A stretch of 64,000 nt of DNA from Micromonospora sp. HM5-17 (GTDB taxonomy: Bacteria > Actinomycetota > Actinomycetes > Mycobacteriales > Micromonosporaceae): assembly GCF_003762835.1 (NCBI RefSeq), contig NZ_RJWA01000014.1, positions 16,750 to 80,749 of the forward strand. The letters are read 5' to 3'. The notes under the pieces were generated by a model, which did not search any database, was not told the origin of the DNA, and worked only from the letters and a program-made list of their open reading frames with translations. A program made the position numbers and the translations under genes. Below are positions 1 through 10,336 of this stretch, piece after piece. Each line of letters starts with the position of its first letter. Positions within the stretch are counted from its first letter, which is position 1.

Positions 1-1055
1 CCCGACCAGCGGGTCTCCACCGTCATCGTGCCGGGGCGGTAGCGCTGCCCGAGGGGAAGCCCGCCCCGCTCCGGGGCGATGCTGAAGTGCCCGGCCGGGG
101 CGCCGCCGACCAGGTCGGCGAAGATCGCCGGCGAGTCGGGCTTGGGGTGGCAGAGCCAGGTGATGTTCGCCTCCGGCGTGACCAGCGCGACGGTACGCCC
201 GTTCGACAGCATCGAGTGCCGCTCGATCGGCACCGCGCGTTCGCCGAAGAGCCAGGTGCGGCGGACCTCGAGCAGCAGGCCGAGGACCCGGGCGGCGTCG
301 ACCGGCTCGGCGATCCGGAAGTTCGCCCGCGTCTCGCCGGGGCCGATCTTGATGCCCACGTCCGGCCCGTGCAGCGTGGCGAACGCGTTCTCGTCCGTGA
401 CGTCGTCCCCGATGAACAGCGCCGCGCTCGCCGAAAGCTGGGTACGCAGCTGCTCCAGGGCCGTACCCTTGTTGGTCGGGATCACCGATATCTCGATGAC
501 CTCCTTGCCCCGGGTCACCGTGACGTCGGGCCAGCTCGCCGGCCCGGCCTCGACGGCGGCGACCACCTGGGCCGCGACCTCGGGTGTGGTGCCCCGGGTG
601 TGCACCGCGACGCTCGCCGGCTTGCTCTCCAGCCGTACCTGTGGCCAGGCGGCGACGATGCGGCGCAGCTCGTTGCGGAGCCGGGTACGGATCTCGATCA
701 GCTCGGGGGAGAGACGCTCGACGAATCCGATGTCGAACTCGGAGCCGTGGCTGCCGACCAGGTGTACCTCGCTGGGGAGCCGGGAGAGCGTGGCGAGGTC
801 CCGCAGCGCCCGGCCGGAGACGACCGCGACGGTGGTCTGCGGCAGCGAGGCGAGCGCGCGGACGGCGGCGACCGACTCGGGGAGCGGGACGGCCTTGGTG
901 GGGTCCTCCACGATCGGCGCGAGCGTGCCGTCGTAGTCGCAGGCGACCAGGAGCTGCGGCACCCGGGCGATCCGCCCGATCGCGGCCCGCAGCTGGGGGT
1001 CGATGGCGTCGAGCGTGCGGGGATCGGGGTCGAGGACCGAGGACGACGATTTCAC
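1..1055 (-). CDS. otsB: Trehalose-6-phosphate phosphatase fused to a GH15-type domain (partial)
   Basis: The N-terminal domain should remove phosphate from the trehalose-6-phosphate made by the adjacent OtsA. The GTG start at 1055 overlaps the otsA stop as GTGA, so the two are translationally coupled. HAD motifs are visible: DYDGT with D40 and D42, SGR at 80-82, and GDDVTDE from residue 216. A stand-alone OtsB would end near residue 265, but this frame stays open to the window edge and continues with [16 protein letters not shown], then [20 protein letters not shown], which reads as the start of a GH15 glucoamylase/trehalase-like domain. The C-terminal part lies outside the window, so the GH15 catalytic residues cannot be checked. 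The phosphatase call is firm; the GH15 call rests on about 80 residues. Confidence 0.88.
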   Translation of the reverse strand, partial: MKSSSSVLDPDPRTLDAIDPQLRAAIGRIARVPQLLVACDYDGTLAPIVEDPTKAVPLPESVAAVRALASLPQTTVAVVSGRALRDLATLSRLPSEVHLVGSHGSEFDIGFVERLSPELIEIRTRLRNELRRIVAAWPQVRLESKPASVAVHTRGTTPEVAAQVVAAVEAGPASWPDVTVTRGKEVIEISVIPTNKGTALEQLRTQLSASAALFIGDDVTDENAFATLHGPDVGIKIGPGETRANFRIAEPVDAARVLGLLLEVRRTWLFGERAVPIERHSMLSNGRTVALVTPEANITWLCHPKPDSPAIFADLVGGAPAGHFSIAPERGGLPLGQRYRPGTMTVETRWS

Positions 1056-2452
1056 TCGGCCTCCGCTTCCGGGACACCCAGCTCGTTGAGGAACGACCGG
1101 GCCCAGTGGCCGACGTCGTGGGTCCGCAGGTGGCGCTGCATGATGCGCATGCGGCGCCGGGCCTCGGCCTTGTCGACGTGGACCGCGCGCATCAGCGCGT
1201 CCTTGACACCGTCCGGGTCGTGGGGGTTACACAGGAACGCCTGGCGCAGCTCGGTGGCGGCGCCGGCAAACTCGCTGAGCACGAGCGCGCCGCCCGTGTC
1301 GGCGCGCGTAGCTACGTACTCCTTGGCCACCAGATTCATTCCGTCTCGCAGCGGGGTCACCATCATCACGTCGGCCGCGCAGTAGAGCGCGGCCAGTTCA
1401 CTGCGACTGTACGACTGATGGAGGTAGTGAACTGCCGGGACACCGACTCGACCGAATTCCCCGTTAATCCGGCCAACCTCGCGTTCCACCTTGACCCGGA
1501 GTGCCTGGTAGTGCTCCACGCGTTCCCGACTCGGCGTGGCAACCTGCACCATAACCGTCTCGGGAACTGTCAACTTTCCGTCAGCGAGCAACTCGCGGAA
1601 GGCCTTGAGCCGGAGCTCGATCCCCTTGGTGTAGTCGAGCCGGTCCACGCCCAGGATCACGGTCTTCGGGTCGCCCAGCTCGGCGCGGATCTGCTTGGCC
1701 CGGGCCTGCACGGCGGGGTCGCGCGCCATCCGTTCCATCTCGGCCACGTCGATCGAGATGGGGAAGGCGCCGGCCTTGACGTTCCGCCCGTCCACCTTGA
1801 TCATTTGTCCCTCGTACCGGAGGCCGAGCAGGTGCCGGGCCAGCCGGACGAAGTTCTGCGCCGCGAGCCGCTGCTGGAACCCGACCAGGTCGGCGCCGAG
1901 CAGACCGCGCAGCACCTCGGCGCGCAGCGGCATCTGCATGAACAGCTCGATCGGGGGGAAGGGGATGTGCAGGAAGAAGCCGATCCGCAGGTCGGGGCGG
2001 ATCTCGCGGAGCATCGCCGGCACGAGCTGGAGCTGGTAGTCCTGGACCCAGACCGTCGCCCCCTCCGCCGCCACCTCCGCGGCGGCCTCGGCGAACCGGG
2101 CGTTGACCAGCCGGTACGCCTCCCGCCAGCGCCGCTTGTAGACGGGCGTCTCGACGGCGTCGTGGTAGAGGGGCCAGATCGTGGCGTTGGACTGCCCTTC
2201 GTAGTAGCGTTCGAGTTCCTCCGCACTGAGCGGCACCGGGTGCAGCCGGATACCCTCCAGGTCGAAGGGTTCCGGGGCGGCGCCCACGCCGCCGGCCCAG
2301 CCCACCCAGGTCCCCTTGTGCTGGGCGAGCACGGGGTGGAGGGCGGTGACCAGACCTCCCGGGCTCCGGCGCCACTGTCGTCCCTCGGGCGTGGTCACCT
2401 CATCCACCGGCAGGCGATTGGCGACGACCACGAACGAGCTGCGTACGGTCAC
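1052..2452 (-). CDS. otsA: Alpha,alpha-trehalose-phosphate synthase
   Basis: GT20 enzyme that joins glucose from a nucleotide sugar to glucose-6-phosphate, giving trehalose-6-phosphate in the cytoplasm; first step of the OtsAB route. Visible family signatures are ANRLPVD at the N terminus, [20 protein letters not shown] in the middle and [14 protein letters not shown] near the C terminus, where the nucleotide sugar binds. At 466 aa it has normal family length. I chose the GTG at 2452 because GGAGGT lies 9 nt upstream; an in-frame ATG at 2485 would place that site inside the gene. It overlaps the following phosphatase gene by 4 nt, so both trehalose enzymes are one operon. Confidence 0.95.
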   Translation of the reverse strand: MTVRSSFVVVANRLPVDEVTTPEGRQWRRSPGGLVTALHPVLAQHKGTWVGWAGGVGAAPEPFDLEGIRLHPVPLSAEELERYYEGQSNATIWPLYHDAVETPVYKRRWREAYRLVNARFAEAAAEVAAEGATVWVQDYQLQLVPAMLREIRPDLRIGFFLHIPFPPIELFMQMPLRAEVLRGLLGADLVGFQQRLAAQNFVRLARHLLGLRYEGQMIKVDGRNVKAGAFPISIDVAEMERMARDPAVQARAKQIRAELGDPKTVILGVDRLDYTKGIELRLKAFRELLADGKLTVPETVMVQVATPSRERVEHYQALRVKVEREVGRINGEFGRVGVPAVHYLHQSYSRSELAALYCAADVMMVTPLRDGMNLVAKEYVATRADTGGALVLSEFAGAATELRQAFLCNPHDPDGVKDALMRAVHVDKAEARRRMRIMQRHLRTHDVGHWARSFLNELGVPEAEAE

Positions 2453-2801
2453 AATCAGTGCACCTCCGGTGATGACGGGTCCCACCGCTGAGCGTACTGA
2501 GCGTAGCTGCGGCTCCGAGCCTCGCGGGTCACTACCACAGCCCCGTGGGATCGGGGCCTCTCCTGCCCTGTCGCCCGGGTGGGGAAACGGTGATCATGGA
2601 CACGGGGCGGCTCGCGCGTGGGGTGATGTGGGCGTGGCGGGGTGGACCTGTCAGGATTGACGGTGGCGTTTCGCCCAGCCTCGCGTCGCCGGCCCCCGTG
2701 GCCGGTGGAAACCGGCCCCGCAGCCGGCGGGAAGCCCGGCGTCTCGGTCGGGTCGAAACAGGTCAGCAGGGGACACATCATCCTGGGAGGTAGGCCGCAC
2801 C
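2453..2801. other. Divergent intergenic region, otsA / ettA
   Basis: About 350 bp without a credible gene separate the leftward trehalose operon from rightward ettA, so it must hold both promoters. A perfect tandem repeat of CTGAGCGTA lies at 2488-2505, about 35 bp ahead of the otsA start. A TTGACG hexamer at 2657-2662 could be a -35 for ettA, but I see no convincing -10 at 16-18 bp. Confidence 0.5.
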
Positions 2802-4478
2802 GTGGCCCAGTTCATCTACGTCCTGGAGAAGGCGCGCAAGGCGCACGGCGACAAGGTCGTGCTGGACAATGTGACGCTGAACTTCCTGCCGGGCGCCAAG
2901 ATCGGTGTGGTGGGCCCCAACGGCGCCGGTAAGTCCAGCCTCCTCAAGATCATGGCAGGGCTCGACCGGCCGAGCAACGGTGAGGCTCGGCTGATGCCCG
3001 GGTTCACCGTCGGGCTGCTCGCCCAGGAGCCCCCGCTGAACGAGTCCAAGACCGTCCTCGGCAACATCGAGGAGGCGGTCGCCGACACCAAGGCGAAGCT
3101 GGAGCGCTTCAACAAGATCGCCGAGCAGATGGCGACCGACTACTCCGACGAGCTGATGGAGGAGATGGGGCGGCTCCAGGAGGAGCTGGACCACGCCGAC
3201 GCCTGGGACATCGACTCCAAGCTCGAACTGGCGATGGACGCGCTGCGCTGCCCGCCGCCGGACGCCGACGTCACCAAGCTCTCCGGAGGTGAGCGGCGCC
3301 GGGTCGCGCTCTGCAAGCTGCTGCTGGAGGCGCCCGACCTGCTGCTGCTGGACGAGCCGACCAACCACCTGGACGCCGAGAGCGTGCAGTGGCTGGAGCA
3401 GCACCTGGCCAAGTACGCCGGTACGGTCATCGCGATCACCCACGACCGGTACTTCCTCGACAACGTGGCGAACTGGATCCTGGAGCTGGACCGCGGCCGG
3501 GCCTACCCGTACGAGGGGAACTACTCCACCTACCTGGAGAAGAAGGCCGCCCGGCTCGCCGTCGAGGGCCGCCGGGACGCCAAGCTGAAGAAGCGGCTCG
3601 CCGAGGAACTGGAGTGGGTCCGCTCCAACGCCAAGGCCCGGCAGACGAAGTCCAAGGCCCGGCTGGAGCGGTACGAGGAGATGGCGGCCGAGGCGGAGAA
3701 GACCCGCAAGCTCGACTTCGAGGAGATCCAGATCCCGCCGGGCCCGCGGCTGGGCAACACCGTCATCGAGGTGAACGGGCTGCGCAAGGCGTTCGGCGAT
3801 CGGGTGCTGATCGACAACCTCAGCTTCTCGCTGCCCCGCAACGGCATCGTCGGGATCATCGGGCCGAACGGCGTCGGCAAGACCACGCTGTTCAAGACCA
3901 TCGTCGGGCTGGAGCAGCCGACCGCCGGCACCGTCAAGATCGGCGAGACGGTGTCGCTGTCGTACGTCGACCAGAACCGGGAAGGGCTGGACGGCGACAA
4001 GACCGTCTGGGAGGTCGTCTCCGACGGGCTCGACCACATCATGGTGGGCAAGGTCGAGATGCCGTCCCGGGCGTACGTCGCCGCCTTCGGCTTCAAGGGC
4101 CCGGACCAGCAGAAGCCGACCAGGGTCCTCTCCGGTGGCGAGCGGAACCGGCTCAACCTGGCGCTCACGCTCAAGATCGGCGGCAACGTCATCCTGCTGG
4201 ACGAGCCGACCAACGACCTGGACGTGGAGACCCTCTCCTCGCTGGAGAACGCGCTGCTGGAGTTCCCCGGCTGTGCCGTGGTCATCTCGCACGACCGGAT
4301 GTTCCTGGACCGGGTCGCCACCCACATCCTGGCCTGGGAGGGCGACGAGGAGAACCCGGCGAAGTGGTTCTGGTTCGAGGGCAACTTCGAGTCGTACGAG
4401 AAGAACAAGATCGAGCGGCTCGGCGCGGAGGCGGCGCGGCCTCACCGGGTCACCTACCGCAAGCTGACCCGTGACTAG
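2802..4478 (+). CDS. ettA: Energy-dependent translational throttle protein EttA (ABC-F)
   Basis: Soluble twin-ATPase of the ABC-F family that binds the ribosomal E site and gates entry into elongation according to energy charge. No membrane segment is present. First nucleotide-binding domain: Walker A GPNGAGKS at 38-45, signature LSGGERRR, Walker B LLLLDEPTNHLD. A charged, helical linker (P-site tRNA interaction motif) follows, then the second domain with GPNGVGKTT, LSGGERNR and ILLDEPTNDLD. The 558 aa length is typical. The GTG start at 2802 is preceded by GGGAGGT. Its stop overlaps the thioesterase start by 8 nt, and as I recall the same pair occurs in mycobacteria (Rv2477c, Rv2475c). Confidence 0.95.
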   Translation: MAQFIYVLEKARKAHGDKVVLDNVTLNFLPGAKIGVVGPNGAGKSSLLKIMAGLDRPSNGEARLMPGFTVGLLAQEPPLNESKTVLGNIEEAVADTKAKLERFNKIAEQMATDYSDELMEEMGRLQEELDHADAWDIDSKLELAMDALRCPPPDADVTKLSGGERRRVALCKLLLEAPDLLLLDEPTNHLDAESVQWLEQHLAKYAGTVIAITHDRYFLDNVANWILELDRGRAYPYEGNYSTYLEKKAARLAVEGRRDAKLKKRLAEELEWVRSNAKARQTKSKARLERYEEMAAEAEKTRKLDFEEIQIPPGPRLGNTVIEVNGLRKAFGDRVLIDNLSFSLPRNGIVGIIGPNGVGKTTLFKTIVGLEQPTAGTVKIGETVSLSYVDQNREGLDGDKTVWEVVSDGLDHIMVGKVEMPSRAYVAAFGFKGPDQQKPTRVLSGGERNRLNLALTLKIGGNVILLDEPTNDLDVETLSSLENALLEFPGCAVVISHDRMFLDRVATHILAWEGDEENPAKWFWFEGNFESYEKNKIERLGAEAARPHRVTYRKLTRD

Positions 4479-4971
4479 CCAGGTCGAGGCCACCCGACAG
4501 GGTGCCCGGTACGTCTACGAGTGCCCGCTGCGCTGGTCCGACCTGGACGCGTACGGGCACGTCAACAACGCCCGCTTCCTCACCCTCTACGAGGAGGCCC
4601 GGGTGGCGATGGTCTTCGCCGACGCGACGGCGGCCGGGGTCGGGACGTTCGCCGAGGGTGTGGTGATCGCCCGGCACGAGATTGACTATCTGAAGCCGGT
4701 CGGCTATCGGCTGCGGCGGCCCGGTGTGGACGGTGCGCCGACGGTGCGGATCGAGATGTGGGTCGAGGACCTGCGCCAGTCCCGGTTCACCATCGGGTAC
4801 GAGCTGTACGACGGCGAGGTGCTGGCGAGCCGGGCCCGCTCCGTCCTGGTGCCGTTCGACCTGCGGGAGCAGCGGCCGCGCCGGCTGACCGACGCGGAGC
4901 AGCGGTTCCTGCGGTCGTACCTGGTCGAGCCGGGCGAGGCGGTGAGCGGGACGGGACGGGCCCGTGCCTGA
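4471..4971 (+). CDS. Acyl-CoA thioesterase, hot-dog fold (4HBT family)
   Basis: 166 aa single hot-dog domain enzyme, probably hydrolysing an acyl- or aroyl-CoA thioester in the cytoplasm. The segment WSDLDAYGHVNNARFL carries the 4-hydroxybenzoyl-CoA thioesterase signature with the catalytic-type Asp followed by GHVNN, and RHEIDYLKPV is the usual second strand. Substrate cannot be told from sequence. The GTG start at 4471 overlaps ettA by 8 nt and the gene itself overlaps the next by 8 nt, so ettA, this gene and the next are one translationally coupled transcript. Confidence 0.88.
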   Translation: MTSQVEATRQGARYVYECPLRWSDLDAYGHVNNARFLTLYEEARVAMVFADATAAGVGTFAEGVVIARHEIDYLKPVGYRLRRPGVDGAPTVRIEMWVEDLRQSRFTIGYELYDGEVLASRARSVLVPFDLREQRPRRLTDAEQRFLRSYLVEPGEAVSGTGRARA

Positions 4972-5671
4972 CCGGCACGGGCTCGTCGGCCTCGCGGACG
5001 CCGGCGCCTTCCTGGCCCGGCTGACCCGGCTCGATCCGGCTGCGCTGGTCCGGTTGCGCTCGGCCGGACCGGCCGGCTCCGCGGAGCGGACCCAGCTCTG
5101 GGCCTGGCTGCCCTGGGCGGTCCTGGTGGGCCGCGTGGTGGACGGCCCCGGCCCCGGGGACGTCACGGTCTCCGCCGCCGAGCTGCTCGCCGAGCTCGAG
5201 CAGGGCGGGGCGGTGCTGCCGCGCCGCCGGGACGCGGACTGGCGTCGGCCGGTGCCGCCGTCGCCGGGCGTGGTGGTGGAGCGGATCGCCGGGGCCGACC
5301 TGCGGCGGATCGCCGAGGCGGCGGCCGGGACGCTGCGGACGGCGGCGGAGGGCGTCGCGGGCCGGGCGGTGGGTCAGCGGGCGTTGCGGGACGCCTTGCT
5401 CGACCACGTCGCGGTGGTGGTGACGACTCCGCCGTCCGCCGACTCGGCGGGATCGGGACTCGACGGTGGACGGATCGAGATACCCCAGCGACTGGTTCAG
5501 GGAATCGTCCGGATGGGCTTTCTCGGTCCGGCCGGAACGTCCGAAATGGACGCCGTACAGGTGCGGATCGTCGCGAGATGGGTGGGATTGGCGGCACCGT
5601 TCGGAGTCGCCTGGTTACACCACGCGGGACCGCTCGCGATTCGGTCAACCCGAGGTCATCCGAACGGATGA
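4964..5671 (+). CDS. Conserved actinobacterial hypothetical protein
   Basis: 235 aa cytoplasmic protein rich in Ala, Arg and Val, with no signal peptide, membrane segment or catalytic motif that I recognise. The N-terminal half (to about 110) is helical and acidic/basic mixed; the C-terminal half from GGRIEIPQRLVQGIVRMGFLG is more compact and probably the conserved core. It starts at a GTG inside the end of the thioesterase gene, so it is coexpressed with ettA and the thioesterase. From memory, the mycobacterial equivalent position is Rv2474c, also unassigned. Confidence 0.7.
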   Translation: MPDRHGLVGLADAGAFLARLTRLDPAALVRLRSAGPAGSAERTQLWAWLPWAVLVGRVVDGPGPGDVTVSAAELLAELEQGGAVLPRRRDADWRRPVPPSPGVVVERIAGADLRRIAEAAAGTLRTAAEGVAGRAVGQRALRDALLDHVAVVVTTPPSADSAGSGLDGGRIEIPQRLVQGIVRMGFLGPAGTSEMDAVQVRIVARWVGLAAPFGVAWLHHAGPLAIRSTRGHPNG

Positions 5672-5801
5672 TCCGGCATGGTCCATTTAGGTTGGGCGTG
5701 TCGGTGGGGGGATGCTTCGAGCCGGCTATACGGGTACCGTCTGGCCTCGGGTCCAACGCAACGTAGGCATGTGGATCCGCTGGGGAGCGAGGTGCGCAGC
5801 G

Positions 5802-6386
5802 ATGTCGTGGTGGTCATGGCGCCCGGGCCACACCAGTGGCGGTGATTCGGAGACTCGAAGCAGGATCCCATCGGATGGAGCGGTCCGGGTCGGGCCACCC
5901 GCGCCCCGGGAGCCGGAGCACGACTCCCGGCCGCGAGACCGGGCCGCGTTGCGGGAGGCGTCCGCCGTCATCGCTCCGGTCACGCTGCGCCGGGTGGCGG
6001 AGGCGCTCGACCGGCTCGACATCCGCTACCTGGCCGACGGCGACGGCAGCCTGCTGGCGATGTGGGAGCGGCACGCGGTGTTGTTCGCCCTGGAGGGGCC
6101 GGACGACGAGATTCTCGTCATGCGGACTCGTCCACACGCGACGGTGCCGCCGGACTGGGCCGACCGCGCCTACCGCGCGGTCAACGAGTGGAACCACACC
6201 CGCCGGTTCTGCAAGGCGTACGTCGGGGATCCCACGGAACGCGGCCAGCTTCCCATCTACGCGGAGCTGCAGGTGCCGCTGAGCGCCGGCGTCCACGACG
6301 CGTTGCTGGTGGAGATGCTGGACTGCGGGGCGGCGGTCGCGACGACGTTCGTCGACTGGCTGCACGACGAGGGCGCCCTGCTGTAG
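5802..6386 (+). CDS. YbjN-domain protein
   Basis: 194 aa soluble protein of the YbjN (sensory transduction regulator/chaperone-like) family. Core features: a single helical repeat beginning VAEALDRLDIRYLADGDG, a central beta region with LFALEGPDDEILVMR, and VNEWNHTRRFCKAYV, typical of the fold related to type III secretion chaperones. The first 45 residues are basic and low in conservation. I chose the ATG at 5802 because GGAGCGAGG precedes it; in-frame ATGs at 5712 and 5769 are possible. Its stop lies one base from the stop of the convergent globin gene. Confidence 0.75.
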   Translation: MSWWSWRPGHTSGGDSETRSRIPSDGAVRVGPPAPREPEHDSRPRDRAALREASAVIAPVTLRRVAEALDRLDIRYLADGDGSLLAMWERHAVLFALEGPDDEILVMRTRPHATVPPDWADRAYRAVNEWNHTRRFCKAYVGDPTERGQLPIYAELQVPLSAGVHDALLVEMLDCGAAVATTFVDWLHDEGALL

Positions 6387-6387
6387 C

Positions 6388-6918
6388 TCAGCGGGCCGAC
6401 CCCGAGGCCTCCGTCGAATCTTTCCTGGCCTGCCCGTCCGGGCCCACGGTCCGCAGGGACGCCCGCGGGGTCTGCGCGCCGTGCGGTTCAGGGTGCACGG
6501 GGTCCATCGTGTTGACCATGAAGTAGGCGGCCCGCTCCAGGTACTGCCAGAGCGTCTCCTCGTGCTCGGGCGCGAGGTGCAGGCTCTCCACCGCCCGGCG
6601 CATGTGGTGGAGCCAGGCGTCGCGCTCGACGGGCCCGATCCGGAACGGGGCGTGCCGCATCCGCAGCCGCGGGTGCCCCCGCAGGGCCGAGTACGTGGTG
6701 GGGCCGCCCCAGTACTGGATCAGGAAGAGCCGGAGTCGCTCGGCCGCCGGACCCAGGTCGGCCTCCGGGTACATCGGCCGGAGGATCGGGTCGGTGGCGA
6801 CGCCCGCGTAGAACTCGTCGACCAGCCGGCGGAACGTCGGCTCGCCGCCGACCTGCTCGTAGAAGCTGGGTTCCGGATCGGTCTGCGCGTGGGTGCCTGC
6901 GGGGTTCACGGCTCCCAT
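6388..6918 (-). CDS. glbO: Truncated haemoglobin, group II (GlbO)
   Basis: Haem protein for oxygen binding or peroxide/NO chemistry, probably near the respiratory chain. The globin core starts at [22 protein letters not shown]. It shows the group II pattern: YWGGP in the E helix region, [14 protein letters not shown] with the proximal His, and a later WLHHM with Trp at the G8 region. The C-terminal 35 residues after the core are an unconserved charged tail. Start ATG at 6918 (MGAVNPAG) fits the family; the longer frame to 7002 adds low-complexity residues. As I recall, in mycobacteria glbO also lies beside the HNH nuclease gene found here at 10.3 kb. Confidence 0.92.
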   Translation of the reverse strand: MGAVNPAGTHAQTDPEPSFYEQVGGEPTFRRLVDEFYAGVATDPILRPMYPEADLGPAAERLRLFLIQYWGGPTTYSALRGHPRLRMRHAPFRIGPVERDAWLHHMRRAVESLHLAPEHEETLWQYLERAAYFMVNTMDPVHPEPHGAQTPRASLRTVGPDGQARKDSTEASGSAR

Positions 6919-7099
6919 CCTGCCACCCGGCGCGGCGATCAGCCGGAGCCGTAGCGGGATCCCGGGTGCGGGCTCGCTCACACCGGGCCGGGCGGTCGGC
7001 ACGGTGCCACCCCGGGACCGGCCCTCGGGGTCCGGCGCCGACAGACCGCCCGGCGGCCGAGACCGGCGGACGGCGCGTCGAGGCGCCTCCGCCGGTCGG

Positions 7100-8464
7100 T
7101 CAGACGGCGCCGACCCCGGCCTCCGAGGAGGGCGGTCGGGACCGGTCGTCCACCGGCGGGCTCACGGGGTGGGCGGGCCGGGCCCCCGGTACGACCACCT
7201 GGCCCTCCCGGGCCTGCGCGATCGCGGCCTCGAACCGCTCCGGCTGCGGCCACCGGGTGGCGAGCACCAGCATGAGCAGCACCCCGGCGGCGCACCACAG
7301 CCCGACGACGCCGGGAATCGGGAACCGGTCGGCGAGCATGCCGGTCGTCAGCACGGCGATGCCCTGCATGACCTGTACGCCGGTGTTCATCACCCCGAAC
7401 GCCCGGGCCCGGTAGCCGTTCGGCAGGGCCTGCACGAAGAGCCCGTTGGTCACCGGCATCAGCCCGGCGACCGCGAAGCCGGAGACGGCCGTCAGCAGTG
7501 CGACGACCACCGCCGGCGGATTGAGCAGGGCCGGCACCAGGGCCAGCGGCGCGAGGACCGCGAACGGCCGGATCAGCGCCTGCCGGCGGCTCGGCCGAAC
7601 GCCGCGGCCGATCGCCAGACCGCCCAGGATGAAGCCGATCGGCGAGGAGGCCATGATCAGGCCCTGGATCGGTTCGGGGTTGGCCCCCTCGTCGGCCAGT
7701 TCGCTGGCCCAGGCGGCGGCGAGCCCCTCCGGCACGATGGAGAAGAGCATCGCCGCGAAGACCAGGATCGCGATCGCCCGGAGCACCGGGGTGCCGAACA
7801 CCAGCCGGAAGCCGTCGCCGGTCTCGCGGAGCAGGTGCCGGCGCTCCCCGAGCGCCACCGCCGGCCGGTGGCGAACCCGGAACCAGATGACCAGCGCGGA
7901 GAGCCCGAACGCGGCGGCGTTGAGGAGCAGGGCGAGCTGCGGGCTGTGGTACAGCGCGATCGACGCCCCGGCGACGTAGCCGCCGACCTGGGCCGCCTGG
8001 TTGGTGCTGCCGTGCAGCGACAGCGCGACGACGAGTCGGTCCCCCTGCAGGATGAGCGGCAGCATCGCGGACCGGGCGGCCTGGCTCGGCGCGGTGGCCA
8101 GGGTGGAGAGGAAGAGCAGCGCGATGATCGCCCAGACGGGCAGGTCGACGAGAGCGATGACCAGGAAGAGCGGCATCCGGATGAGATCGCAGATCACCAT
8201 GACCGTCCGGTACGGGTACCGGTCGGCGAGCGCGGTGAGCAGCGGCCCGCCGACCAACCACGGCAGGTAGCTCGTCGCGAAGGCGGTGGCGGAGAGGGCG
8301 ACCGACTCGCTCTCCTGATAGACCAGCATGGTGACCGCGGCCTTGGCGATGTAATCGCCCGCCCAGGTCAGCACGAGGGCCAGATAGACCGCTCGGTATT
8401 CGCCTATGGCGAACAGCTCACGGAAGGTCGCCGGCCGTTCAGGGGCGTGTGTCTCGTCGGACAC
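7100..8464 (-). CDS. MFS transporter (EntS/MefA-like exporter)
   Basis: 454 aa inner-membrane protein with about 12 hydrophobic helices, the major facilitator superfamily layout. The loop [10 protein letters not shown] after the second helix and [11 protein letters not shown] after the eighth are the usual A-type basic loops. The sequence [18 protein letters not shown] in mid protein matches the exporter branch that includes enterobactin exporter EntS and macrolide efflux proteins; the actual substrate is unknown. The C-terminal 40 residues are a polar Pro/Arg tail. GTG start at 8464 has GGAGG 7 nt upstream. Transcribed alone, leftward. Confidence 0.85.
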   Translation of the reverse strand: MSDETHAPERPATFRELFAIGEYRAVYLALVLTWAGDYIAKAAVTMLVYQESESVALSATAFATSYLPWLVGGPLLTALADRYPYRTVMVICDLIRMPLFLVIALVDLPVWAIIALLFLSTLATAPSQAARSAMLPLILQGDRLVVALSLHGSTNQAAQVGGYVAGASIALYHSPQLALLLNAAAFGLSALVIWFRVRHRPAVALGERRHLLRETGDGFRLVFGTPVLRAIAILVFAAMLFSIVPEGLAAAWASELADEGANPEPIQGLIMASSPIGFILGGLAIGRGVRPSRRQALIRPFAVLAPLALVPALLNPPAVVVALLTAVSGFAVAGLMPVTNGLFVQALPNGYRARAFGVMNTGVQVMQGIAVLTTGMLADRFPIPGVVGLWCAAGVLLMLVLATRWPQPERFEAAIAQAREGQVVVPGARPAHPVSPPVDDRSRPPSSEAGVGAV

Positions 8465-8891
8465 CGATGGGCCTCCATCGTTCTCGACCGCTGACCAATG
8501 TGAATGGCGCTGCCGGGAACGTCAGACGTTCGGATCAGCGAGCTCTCGGTTACGCTCCGGTGGGGAGCACGTCCTGGATTCTGCCCGATCGTACGACAAC
8601 TGGCTAGGGCGAACGGGTGGATCGTCACATCCCCGACTGGTCGAACGGACCATACTCGACTGGCCGCACGCTCCGCGACCCCGTGCGTCCGGAGGGCGAT
8701 CGGTGCTGACCGGTCAGGTCCTCGTGGGTCAGGCGGCGCCGTCGCGTCGGGGTGGGCAGCCCGCTACACGGGCCGACCGTGGATGACGGCGCCGGCCACG
8801 GTGACGGGTGCCGACGGGACGGGTGGCGTGTCGGGGCGACGGTCAGGTCCCGCGTCCGGGGATCGGTCGGGTACCCGCGTCGGAGCGGCGG
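8465..8891. other. Intergenic region, MscS channel to MFS transporter
   Basis: 427 bp with no frame that resembles a protein and no strong hairpin. The right-hand portion is downstream of the leftward mechanosensitive channel gene; the left-hand portion should hold the MFS promoter. I see nothing further in it. Confidence 0.4.
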
Positions 8892-9944
8892 TCAGGTCGC
8901 GCCGCCCTGGCCCGTACCGCCCTCGTAGGGCGGCGTGGCGGGCCGCGGGAACATCCGGGTCGCCGCGATGCCGGCGGTGATGCCGGAGTTCTCCAGGGCC
9001 TCGGTCAGGCGGCGGCGCAGCTCTCGGGAGACGGCGAGTTGTCCCTCGGCCGTGGTCTTGGCGACCGTCCGGATGACGGCGCCGTCGACGGTGATCTGTT
9101 CGACGCCGACGACCTCGGGGGGCTCCACGAGTGCGGGCGCCAGGTCCGGGTCGGTCGCGACCGACGTCGCCGCGGTCTGGAGCACCGCGATGGCCTCCTC
9201 GGTCCGGGCGAAGCCGATCGGCATGTCGACGATGACCATCGCCCACCCCTGGCTCTTGTTGCCGACGCGGATGATCTCGCCGTTGCGGATGTACCAGACC
9301 ACCCCACGCGCGTCCCGGACCGTGGTGATCCGCAGCCCGACCGCCTCGACCACCCCGGTGGCCTCGCCGAGGTCGACGACGTCACCGACGCCGTACTGGT
9401 CCTCCAGCAGCATGAACAGACCGGAGATCAGGTCCTTGACCAGCGTCTGGGCGCCAAAGCCGAGGGCGATGCCGGCGATACCGGCGCTGGCCAGCAGCGG
9501 GGCCAGGTTGAAGCTGAACTCGCTGAGGATCTGCAGCACCGCGATGGTGAAGATCGCGGCGCTGGTCATGCTCCGCAGCACCGAACCGATCGCCTCGGCT
9601 CGCTGCCGGCGGCGTTCCGGATAGATGGACTCCGGGTCCGCGGCGCCGGTCGGAACCCGCTCCCGCAGCGGCTTGAGGACGGTCGGGATCTTGCTCTCGG
9701 AGGTGCTCCGGACCAGCCGGTTGATGGTGCGGTGCAGCAGGTACCGGGCCAGGAAGGCGAGCAGCAGGATCAGCACGATGGTGGCCGGCTTGACCACCAG
9801 GTAGGTGCTGCCCTCGGCGAACCACTCCGACTTCGTCCACCGCCAGATCTGCCCGCAGACGAGTTCGTCCACGCAGCTCGGCTTCGGGTCGGGCGTCTCG
9901 GCGGGCATCCCGAGGACGCGGGCGGCCATCGTCGTGAGGTTCAC
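8892..9944 (-). CDS. Small-conductance mechanosensitive channel, MscS family
   Basis: 350 aa membrane channel that opens under membrane tension and releases solutes on osmotic downshift. A hydrophobic helix sits at VVKPATIVLILLLAFLAR, a second at MTSAAIFTIAVLQIL, and the pore helix at PLLASAGIAGIALGFGAQTL, rich in Ala and Gly as in the MscS TM3. The soluble beta domain follows with DQYGVGDVVDL and the RNGEIIRVGNKSQGW segment. I start it at GTG 9944, with AAGG a few bases upstream; ATG at 9929 is the alternative. The frame upstream to 10115 is Pro/Arg/Gly-rich and looks untranslated. Confidence 0.9.
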   Translation of the reverse strand: MNLTTMAARVLGMPAETPDPKPSCVDELVCGQIWRWTKSEWFAEGSTYLVVKPATIVLILLLAFLARYLLHRTINRLVRSTSESKIPTVLKPLRERVPTGAADPESIYPERRRQRAEAIGSVLRSMTSAAIFTIAVLQILSEFSFNLAPLLASAGIAGIALGFGAQTLVKDLISGLFMLLEDQYGVGDVVDLGEATGVVEAVGLRITTVRDARGVVWYIRNGEIIRVGNKSQGWAMVIVDMPIGFARTEEAIAVLQTAATSVATDPDLAPALVEPPEVVGVEQITVDGAVIRTVAKTTAEGQLAVSRELRRRLTEALENSGITAGIAATRMFPRPATPPYEGGTGQGGAT

Positions 9945-10336
9945 GGATGCCTTAGTACCGCACGGCCGATCCGTGGTCTCGGCCGACCCACCCGTCCGTG
10001 GCGCCGATCCCGGTCCGGCTGCCGGCCACCCACCGCGCCACCCCGGGCGGTGGGACCGCGGTACGGGGGAACCGCGGGTCCCGGTCGGCGTACGTGATCG
10101 GACGGAACCGGTCATCTTGCCACGCGACGTGAAAGCTTTCTGCGGGGACCCCCGATTAGTGCGTGCATTCGCGGCACCTATCGGGGACTATTGGCGCACG
10201 GATGCCGGTGATCCCTCGGCGTCGGACCGGTCCGGCGGTCTGCCGGTCGTCGCTGGCCGTGAACAGGCGGCGGGAGCCGGGGCGGCACGGTGGACGACCG
10301 GGAGCGGAGGACAGGACAACCGAGAGGGTGAGCGCG
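9945..10336. other. Divergent intergenic region, mscS / HNH nuclease
   Basis: 392 bp between diverging genes, so it should contain two promoters. CCCCGAT near 10150 and ATCGGGG near 10182 form a 7-bp inverted repeat around a 25-nt centre; it could be an operator or a weak hairpin. Nothing else stands out. Confidence 0.4.

Noticed and set aside
4450..5407. Minus-strand frames across the thioesterase and following gene
   Set aside because: Shadow frames; the plus strand has the hot-dog motif and overlapping start/stop pairs.
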